From: Tetramitus jugosus
Lineage: Eukaryota > Heterolobosea > Eutetramitea > Acrasida > Vahlkampfiidae
Direction of reading: 5' to 3'
Assembly: GCA_937625935.1 (NCBI GenBank)
Contig: OW569350.1
Coordinates: 372,001 to 436,000 of the forward strand
DNA: 64,000 nucleotides
The stretch's first letter is position 1. Each line of letters starts with the position of its first letter. Below are positions 57,894 to 64,000 of the stretch, piece after piece. Under the pieces are notes generated by a model. That model ran no database searches. It had not been told where the DNA came from and saw nothing but the letters and a program-made list of their open reading frames with translations. Position numbers and translations under genes: made by a program.

Positions 57894-59504
57894 ATGTTGT
57901 CGGAGCAACCCCATCGTGAAAGAGAAGAAGCTGCTGAAAATGAGGATGACTTTACCATTGTCATTGACCCCATGGACGTGGTCGTTCAGCACAATGACAA
58001 CCACTCTTTCATTGAGTCTCAATTAGATGGATACGACTACGACTACAATGATCTTCATTCTGTGGATCTACAACTGGACTCTATTGTCGTGTTGAAACCG
58101 AACCATCCAGAGAACTTTGATTGTTCTTTGTCGTCATCATTGTCACATCATGGAGAAGAAGGCAGTAGGGACGATTCTAAATTTCTGTACTATAAGGTTC
58201 CATATGTGGCTTCACTGGAAGAGACATCGACTCTGACAAAGAGTGAAAGTCTTACTTCGATCAGTTCAAATTCTTCCAGTACCGATCGAGTCAATCGAAG
58301 GATCAGTATCGAAGGAATATCTGTATCCAGGAGATCTTCCATTTCGTTGCCTCGGAGAGGTATGGAATTTAGAGTTCGGTCAGCGTCCAACTCTTCCTCT
58401 CTCGAGTACTTTGATATGGAATCGAAACAGTGGATCTCTTGTGATCGAACTCTTTCTTCAGGTGGTCTGTCGGGACCATCATCATCAGAAATTAATACTT
58501 CATTGAAAGTGCATTTCGAAAGTGAAGAAATAGTGAGCAGTAATGAAAAGGACGTTGATCTTCCTCTACCAAAGTTCACAACTGTTTTGAAGGAAATTGG
58601 TATCATATGGGGTACCTTTTTATTGGTTGCTGTATTTATTTTGTTGGCTGCAGTGCCAATTTGTTACATAGAATCTAAGAATGAGAGGCAGGTCAATGGT
58701 AAAATAACGAAATGGACCTACGGAAACGCCATATACTTTACTATTACGACTGTTTGTACGATAGGATACGGAGACATGGCTCCAGCAACTGAAGGAGGAA
58801 GAATTTATGTCGTATTTATGTGCTTCTTTGGTATGGGAGTCGTGGCAGCATTACTTGTCTTGCTAGGAACATCAGTTATGAATGCTGCCCAAGGAATCAT
58901 TATCTTAATTGTGAAAGGCATTCGGGAGGCGATAATATGGTCCTGTCTGCGCTTGAGTCGAGATTTTGAAAGAGGCCATAAACTAAGAGAGAAAAGAGTG
59001 TTGAAAGCTCTGGTCAGTCGGAAAGCTCATATCGTGTTTCAAGTAGTAGCTATCATTGCCTATGCACTTGCAAGTGCTTTCCTATTCTCCATATTTGAGC
59101 AATGGAGTTACATAGACAGCTTCTATTTTACCTTTGTCACACTAGCTACGATTGGATATGGAGATTATACACCTCAAACATTCGGAGGGCGAGTTTTCTT
59201 TTGTTTATTTGTCTTGATTGGATTTGGTCTGCTTGCTATCCTAGTTGGTATGATTGGAAAGTATGCTATCGAAAAGATGCAAGAGAGGATAGAAAAGATT
59301 AAGATGCAATCACGTGTGGCGTTCGAAATGATAGAAAAGTTGAAGAACTCAGGTCCACTCGTGATTGGTCCAAACGGAGAAGAGATGAGGCGATCCCGTC
59401 TCTCTCTGGACTTACCTAGACCCCGTTTGTCCATTGATTTTCCAAGTATGATGAAAAGAAGTCCTTCCCTTGCCCTTTTTGACAAAGTCACAGGATACAG
59501 ATAA
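57894..59504 (+). CDS. Two-pore-domain potassium channel
   Basis: A 536-residue channel. Residues 1-235 are a cytosolic Ser/Asp-rich region. TM1 is about 238-260 (GTFLLVAVFILLAAVPICYI), followed by pore 1 with TVCTIGYGDMAPAT (about 285-297) and TM2. A cytosolic link leads to TM3 (VFQVVAIIAYALASAFLFSI), pore 2 TLATIGYGDYTPQTFGG (about 414-430) and TM4. Both filters are the standard TIGYGD. The tail is basic, with repeated RRSRLSL-type phosphorylation-like sites. There are no EF hands, unlike plant TPK channels. It sets K+ leak in plasma or vacuolar membranes. ATG at 57894. Confidence 0.92.
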   Translation: MLSEQPHREREEAAENEDDFTIVIDPMDVVVQHNDNHSFIESQLDGYDYDYNDLHSVDLQLDSIVVLKPNHPENFDCSLSSSLSHHGEEGSRDDSKFLYYKVPYVASLEETSTLTKSESLTSISSNSSSTDRVNRRISIEGISVSRRSSISLPRRGMEFRVRSASNSSSLEYFDMESKQWISCDRTLSSGGLSGPSSSEINTSLKVHFESEEIVSSNEKDVDLPLPKFTTVLKEIGIIWGTFLLVAVFILLAAVPICYIESKNERQVNGKITKWTYGNAIYFTITTVCTIGYGDMAPATEGGRIYVVFMCFFGMGVVAALLVLLGTSVMNAAQGIIILIVKGIREAIIWSCLRLSRDFERGHKLREKRVLKALVSRKAHIVFQVVAIIAYALASAFLFSIFEQWSYIDSFYFTFVTLATIGYGDYTPQTFGGRVFFCLFVLIGFGLLAILVGMIGKYAIEKMQERIEKIKMQSRVAFEMIEKLKNSGPLVIGPNGEEMRRSRLSLDLPRPRLSIDFPSMMKRSPSLALFDKVTGYR

Positions 59505-59777
59505 TGGATTATATTTTATTAACTTAGATAGAACACTGCTATTATCTTTTCTCTTTTTGAGGAATCAAACACCGATCTGGTTCCTTAGTCTAAAACTATT
59601 GTTGCACAGATCGCTTCTCATAGAGATTTCACACTTTGCCAAGTATGAAGGAGGATCCAACTCCGATTCTACAAAAGTCCACCTTCAAATACAACCCCAA
59701 TCCATCAAACCAAAAAAGTTCACCCCATGCATCTCAAATAAAATTGAAAAAAACAATTGTGAAAAAACAACAACAAA

Positions 59778-60632
59778 ATGGTTCTCTACAAACTACCACT
59801 ATCCAAAGCATCCAGACTCCTCACAGCCTCCCTCATTGACAAAACCAAACAATCATTCATCACAGCCTTCTCACTCTACTCGTTCGATGCACCCAAACTC
59901 ACTCCTGTTCACCAATTCAATCAACCATCAAAGCTCAACCTGTGGACCATGATCACTGACACCATTTTCGGTGGAAGCAGCACGTGTAGACTCGGATTCA
60001 CTGAAAATCAAACTTTTCTGTTCAGTGGAGAATTGTGTGGACCGTTGCAGTCGCATGCAATGAAACAAGTGGGTGGAAATCATGTGCCCAACCAGATTAT
60101 ACTCAACTCTTTTTGTCGCATGTGGTACATTTATGTGGGATTTCACAAGGACCTCAGTGATTTTAGTGGATTGAGAATTACGTTTCGCATTTTGAATAAC
60201 AACAACAACAACAATAGTAATGGTGAAGAAAATGATAGTCAAGATTACGAAGAAGTGAAAAATAGGACAAAAAGCGCAGAATTGAAGGATTTTCAATGTC
60301 AATTGCAGCATCATGACTTTATGGATGACTTGTTCTTTTATTGCCCCTTCCATTTCAATTCGGAGAAACAAGTGATCAAGGATGAAGAGACGGGAGAGGA
60401 ATGGATCAGTATTCGACTGCCGTTTGATCGATTTGCGTTGAACAAGATGGGCACAGAGTTGGGAGTGAGTGGTGATTGGATCAAGGGTGAAACGATATCG
60501 GATACGGACTTTTTGAAATTTGCGAGAAATGAGTCAGTTCCGGTGCAGGATGTGGTGAGCCTTGGTGTCGGTGTCTCATCCAATCAGAGGTCAAACTTTT
60601 CGATTGAATTGAAGCAAATTGAGGCATATTGA
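59778..60632 (+). CDS. NDUFAF1: Complex I assembly factor CIA30 (NDUFAF1-like)
   Basis: A 284-residue protein. The N-terminal ~25 residues (LYKLPLSKASRLLTASLIDK) are basic and hydroxylated, fitting a mitochondrial presequence. The CIA30 domain begins LWTMITDTIFGGSSTCRL (family W---sD---GG-S) followed by FLFSGELCGPL and a later segment ISIRLPFDRFALN. An Asn-rich insert with the acidic GEENDSQDYEE lies near 150-165. The ending SLGVGVSSNQRSNFSIELKQI corresponds to the terminal 'i--G-l--d---G-F-LeI--I' of the family. It helps assemble the complex I membrane arm, as would suit the NDUFB3-like gene in this window. Confidence 0.8.
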   Translation: MVLYKLPLSKASRLLTASLIDKTKQSFITAFSLYSFDAPKLTPVHQFNQPSKLNLWTMITDTIFGGSSTCRLGFTENQTFLFSGELCGPLQSHAMKQVGGNHVPNQIILNSFCRMWYIYVGFHKDLSDFSGLRITFRILNNNNNNNSNGEENDSQDYEEVKNRTKSAELKDFQCQLQHHDFMDDLFFYCPFHFNSEKQVIKDEETGEEWISIRLPFDRFALNKMGTELGVSGDWIKGETISDTDFLKFARNESVPVQDVVSLGVGVSSNQRSNFSIELKQIEAY

Positions 60633-60735
60633 GTCCTGTAGTTTATTTCAAATAAATTAGTTTGAGACTTTGGTCGAATACAACTAAGTGAGAAACTTAG
60701 TTCATTGTTGTTTCATCATCTGATGATTGATTTTA

Positions 60736-61662
60736 TTAGAATGATGGTTGATCAAAGATTGTTTGCATAGAAACTGCGAGTCTGATACTTGCTGCAGCCA
60801 ATCTCTGAAGAATAATTGGCATATTCTCATCATAGTATGCTTGAGTCACACGCTTGTTCACTCTATCAAAGTTCAGCGCATGAGCCTTGGAAGCATCCAA
60901 TGACTCCTGTGCCCAGTTCAATGGATTCATATCTGCTCCATACTTTTTTACCATTGCCGGGTTGCTACGAATCATGTCGTACACATCGTTGGCAACACCC
61001 AAGAAATCAGAGTGACCTCTCAACTGTTTATAGAAAGTGATCATGGTCGTATCCCAGACTGAATGAATAGCAACATTATCTCGATTCAACACAGTAGTGC
61101 CCTGCTTGAACTCTACTTGACACTTTTGAGCTGCAGAGTTTCCTCCAATTGGAAAATCATTATTGCCTGCTGCGTGCAATGGTTGATGCACGTCGCCAGT
61201 AAAGTGAATGACGTTAGCTAATGGACAAGGAACTGGTTTGATTTCATCACTACCTGGAGTCAATGGATAAGGTGGACACAAGGAAGAAGGCAAGGTCAAA
61301 TTTGGGTCACTGTTCACAATAGATGTCAAGTGATGAGTATAGTTGTGAATGGCAGCAACAATGCAGAACTTTGGTTCGGTACAGTCTCTCTTGAGGTCAA
61401 TCTTGGTGTGATCGCCAATGACGTTGAGGAAATGGTAGGAAGAGGACCATTTACCATTTGGTGCGTGACCAAAGTCATCATTAATGGCAGCCAATGTGTC
61501 AATTGGATATCCTTCCATCATGGCATCGACCTTTGTTCGGGCATTCTTTGAAAGGAGACGATAGGCAACGTTAGCCACGGTTTTATGACCATCGAAACCC
61601 CAGCACAACACGTGACTCAGCAAGACACTGCACAATAAGCACAAGACGAAAAGAACTTTCAT
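60736..61662 (-). CDS. Secreted S1/P1-type zinc nuclease
   Basis: A 308-residue zinc-dependent single-strand nuclease/3'-nucleotidase. A signal peptide (VLFVLCLLCSVLLSHVLC) is cleaved just before Trp of WGFDGHKTVANVAYRLL; that N-terminal Trp and the following His are zinc ligands. Other ligands lie in SSYHFLNV, NVIHFTGDVHQPLHAAGNND and HSVWDT. It probably works in phagolysosomes or outside the cell to digest nucleic acids for phosphate and nucleosides. The ATG at 61662 begins the signal peptide; the frame extends to a TTG. Confidence 0.93.
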   Translation of the reverse strand: MKVLFVLCLLCSVLLSHVLCWGFDGHKTVANVAYRLLSKNARTKVDAMMEGYPIDTLAAINDDFGHAPNGKWSSSYHFLNVIGDHTKIDLKRDCTEPKFCIVAAIHNYTHHLTSIVNSDPNLTLPSSLCPPYPLTPGSDEIKPVPCPLANVIHFTGDVHQPLHAAGNNDFPIGGNSAAQKCQVEFKQGTTVLNRDNVAIHSVWDTTMITFYKQLRGHSDFLGVANDVYDMIRSNPAMVKKYGADMNPLNWAQESLDASKAHALNFDRVNKRVTQAYYDENMPIILQRLAAASIRLAVSMQTIFDQPSF

Positions 61663-61785
61663 ATTTTGTTTTTCTCGGATGTTTTCATGTTGGAACTCGG
61701 AGAATTCAGTCAAATGGATGGAACAGTAAAAAAGTCCTTTACGATTTTGTGACAGCTGGTTGACTGTGTATGGTAAGGAAGAATG

Positions 61786-62664
61786 TTAGAAATGTCGGGA
61801 AGAGGGTCTGTTGATCAGGGAGAAGAATTCACTCCTGGTTCTAGGGTCATCAGCAAACACACCCACTACACTGCTCGTAATTGTCTCTGATGATGTCTTT
61901 TCAATGCCTCGCATCATCATACACATGTGTTTTGCCTCTACGACCACTGCGACACCTAGTGGCTTCAAAATTTCATCGATAGCCTGACAAATCTGCTTTG
62001 TGAGTCTCTCCTGAACTTGCAATCGTCTACAGAACACTTCTGCAATTCGTGCGAGCTTACTCAGACCCAGAACTCTCCCATTTGGAATATAACCAATGTG
62101 CACCTTGCCCACAAACGGTACCAAATGATGTTCACACAGAGAAAACAGCTCAATGTCCTTTACAATCACCATTTCTTGATGATCCTCGTTGAACACACCA
62201 TCTCCCACCACTTCTTCCACACTTTCATAGTAACCCTTTGTGAAATACATGAGTGCTTTGGCTGCACGATCTGGTGTCTTCAACAGACCTTCTCTGTTTA
62301 CATCTTCGCCGACGTGCTGTAAAATTTGGCGGTAACAATCGGAGATGTCTTGCTGGACCTGAGCTGGAGGTGATTCTAATCTGTCCTGATAAATCTTGCG
62401 CGATACACTGAGTGAGCCATGTGTCTCTGGCAGATAGCCTTCACGTTTTTCGGGGTACGGTATTACTCCGACTCTGGATTGTTCCTCTACTGGATCCTGT
62501 TCTTGTTCTTGTTGTTGTTGTTGGGATAGATTATTATTATTAGGCATTTCGTTGTTGTTATTGGATTCTTGTTGTTGTGTGCTCATCTTGTTTTCATGCT
62601 GCTGGATCCTGGACAAATTGATCCTTCGGGTTTTCTTTGTGTTCGGAGATGCGGGGATATTCAT
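61786..62664 (-). CDS. GCH1: GTP cyclohydrolase I
   Basis: A 292-residue protein (or 266 if the second ATG at 62586 is used). It converts GTP to dihydroneopterin triphosphate, the first step to folate or tetrahydrobiopterin. The N-terminal ~90 residues are Gln/Asn-rich. The catalytic domain has [19 protein letters not shown], the zinc site [28 protein letters not shown], and the second zinc Cys in [10 protein letters not shown], then the T-S---G-F end. An E2F-like TTTGGCGC abuts the first ATG, which would favour the internal start if transcription begins there. Confidence 0.95.
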   Translation of the reverse strand: MNIPASPNTKKTRRINLSRIQQHENKMSTQQQESNNNNEMPNNNNLSQQQQQEQEQDPVEEQSRVGVIPYPEKREGYLPETHGSLSVSRKIYQDRLESPPAQVQQDISDCYRQILQHVGEDVNREGLLKTPDRAAKALMYFTKGYYESVEEVVGDGVFNEDHQEMVIVKDIELFSLCEHHLVPFVGKVHIGYIPNGRVLGLSKLARIAEVFCRRLQVQERLTKQICQAIDEILKPLGVAVVVEAKHMCMMMRGIEKTSSETITSSVVGVFADDPRTRSEFFSLINRPSSRHF

Positions 62665-62713
62665 TTGGCGCCCAAAAAAACTGTTTGGGAGTGAAAAGAT
62701 GAAGCCCGCCAAA
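62664..62713. promoter_or_regulatory. Paired E2F-like sites in GCH1 / CAF-1 p60 divergent promoter
   Basis: TTTGGCGC on the plus strand (62664-62671) and TTTGGCGG on the minus strand (62706-62713), 34 bp apart in facing orientation. They lie within the 111 bp between the two start codons. Both fit the TTTSGCGS E2F/DP consensus. Confidence 0.5.
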
Positions 62714-62775
62714 AAAAGTCAAGGAAAACCCAAACTTTTGAAAATTGCTCATATCGACCCATTCAGGCTCTATTC

Positions 62776-63988
62776 ATGAAGTACACATTCTTTCACGACT
62801 CTTATGTGAAAGGCAGTGGTTTTGAGCCATTACGACCTTCTCCATGTATGAGTGTCGACTATTTCCCAGTGACCAAGCCCACATCATTGAGTGAGAGCAG
62901 CACGACGTACAGGGTTGCCACTGCAGTCATGTCTGAGAATGTGAAAATCTGGGATTTTTGCGAAGACGATGCGTCTAAAACAAGAGCTTCTGAGAATGGT
63001 GATGTTGCAATGGATGGCACCAAGGATTCTTCAGCCTCAACATCATCTGACGAACACTTGAGTCTAAAGTTTCAGTTAGTAGCCGAGTTGGTGCCCAGTT
63101 CCGAATGTAAAACGATTAATATTGTTCGTTGGTCGCCTGATGGATTGTTTCTGGCTACTGGCTGTTCGAGTGGCCATGTTTTGATATGGAAGAGACACAG
63201 ATTCTTGTTGCCAGAAGAGAAGGCAGGCAATATAGAGCAGGAAGGCAATGAGAATGAGACAATTGATCCATCATTGCGCCCATCTGAGCTCTGGCGAGTC
63301 CACAAAACATTTAAGAATCATGAAATTGATGTTTTGGATCTAGCATGGTCACCACCTATGCTGGACACTACAGGAACCGTGTATAGTCTATTAACTGTTG
63401 TTTCATTTGACAACAAGGTTTCAGTTGTGAATCCAGCGGCTGGTGAGACTGTTCAGGAGTTTAAGGGTGCACAAAGGTATCACAAGAGCCCAGTTCAAGG
63501 CTGTGCATGGGATCCTTGGGGTAGTTTCTTTGCGACACAGTCATGCGATCGGACAGCTCGTCTTTTTAATTGCAACCAGAGATCGTACGCATTGCAACAA
63601 CCCACTTCAAACTCTCGCCTCATTGATGACAATGTGTTCACCATTGGCCCAATTATGAAAAAGTGTGAATTTAGTGAGGTTCAATTCCTTCCAAAGGAGA
63701 AATGCACAGACGACAACCTGAAACGTAATTTCCTGCTATTCAAGGAAGAGAACTCAAAGATTCATAACCGAAGATTGGATGTCGCTCCTGATGGCTCTAT
63801 CCTAGTTGTCCCGGCAGGTCAATTTCCGAATGTGGAAGTATTCCAAGAATCTGGAGGAAAGAAGGTTGAATATCAAGACGTAATCTTTACATTTATTCGA
63901 AACAACTGGAAGAGTCCTCGAACTGTTCACCCTGGACATAATTACCCTGTTACTGGTGTCAGGTTCTCGCCTGTACTATACAAGAAGG
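62776..63988 (+). CDS. CHAF1B: Chromatin assembly factor 1 p60 subunit (CHAF1B/Cac2), 3' partial
   Basis: The first exon(s) of a WD40 protein matching CAF-1 p60, which deposits H3-H4 on newly made DNA. Repeats visible are INIVRWSPDGLFLATGCSSG with VLIWKRHRF, then LWRVHKTFKNHEIDVLDLAW, then SPVQGCAWDPWGSFFATQSC with DRTARLF, then RRLDVAPDGSILVVPAG and VTGVRFSPVLY, in the order seen in human CHAF1B. Two acidic inserts are extra. The frame then meets a GTATGT donor at 63989, so the gene continues past the window through an intron. ATG at 62776; the first WD repeat is shorter than in animals. Confidence 0.85.
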
Positions 63989-64000
63989 GTATGTGAATGA

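Noticed and set aside
59470-59952. 160-codon frame spanning the K+ channel end and the CIA30 start
   Set aside because: It overlaps two well-supported genes in another frame and has no family features.

Overview
The window is nuclear DNA of a free-living protist, most likely a heterolobosean amoeboflagellate of the Naegleria type. Nearly all genes are ordinary eukaryotic housekeeping or signalling genes packed tightly on both strands. Most are intronless. The few introns are 65-190 nt with GTATGT/GTAAGT donors. The standard code is used, non-coding DNA is AT-rich, and several proteins carry long Asn/Gln/Ser/His runs. A cathepsin B-like protease without the occluding loop, a SHAQKYF MYB protein and large BTB/F-box families fit that lineage. 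The species call is inference; no rRNA is present.

Layout. 0-7.5 kb: MMS19 (5' cut off by the window), Chibby, complex I subunit NDUFB3, tRNA-Ser(UGA), a secreted malectin/PA14/IPT protein, BORCS6, an ARF GTPase, a small unknown gene, tRNA-Pro(UGG) and exosome subunit RRP4. 8-15.4 kb: PI4K-beta, a prokaryote-like unknown protein, a PHOSPHO-type phosphatase, a BAR-GYF protein and a cathepsin B-like protease. 15.8-29.5 kb: three BTB proteins, two F-box proteins, a TM2-domain protein, a CRAL-TRIO protein and unknowns. 30-42.6 kb: a low-complexity HAPSTR1-like protein, transaldolase, an NSUN-type RNA methyltransferase, an ALC1/CHD1L remodeller with an extra C-terminal BRCT, a SHAQKYF MYB protein and an SDT1-type phosphatase. 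42.6-46.2 kb is the only accessory-looking stretch. It holds a 5'-truncated non-LTR retrotransposon remnant with a series of hairpins at its 3' side, an unknown gene, and a decayed SH3 gene with two frameshifts. 46.2-64 kb: class 3 lipase, TFIIIC subunit GTF3C1, XPR1-type phosphate exporter (4 exons), SETD3-like protein, two-pore K+ channel, NDUFAF1/CIA30, S1/P1 nuclease, GTP cyclohydrolase I and CAF-1 p60 (cut off at the window end).

How it fits together. There are no operons; genes are independent units. Convergent pairs are extremely tight, with 2-6 bp between stops or overlapping stops. Divergent pairs share short promoters, some with inverted repeats or E2F-like TTTGGCGC sites. Functional groupings are loose: complex I biogenesis (NDUFB3, NDUFAF1), chromatin and genome maintenance (MMS19, ALC1, CAF-1 p60), endolysosome and phosphoinositide trafficking (BORCS6, ARF, PI4K-beta, CRAL-TRIO, XPR1) and ubiquitin-ligase adaptors (BTB, F-box). 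I saw no bacterial-style defence system, CRISPR array or virus. The most novel material is the 43-46 kb region, the prokaryote-like gene at 11.1 kb and the ALC1-BRCT fusion.
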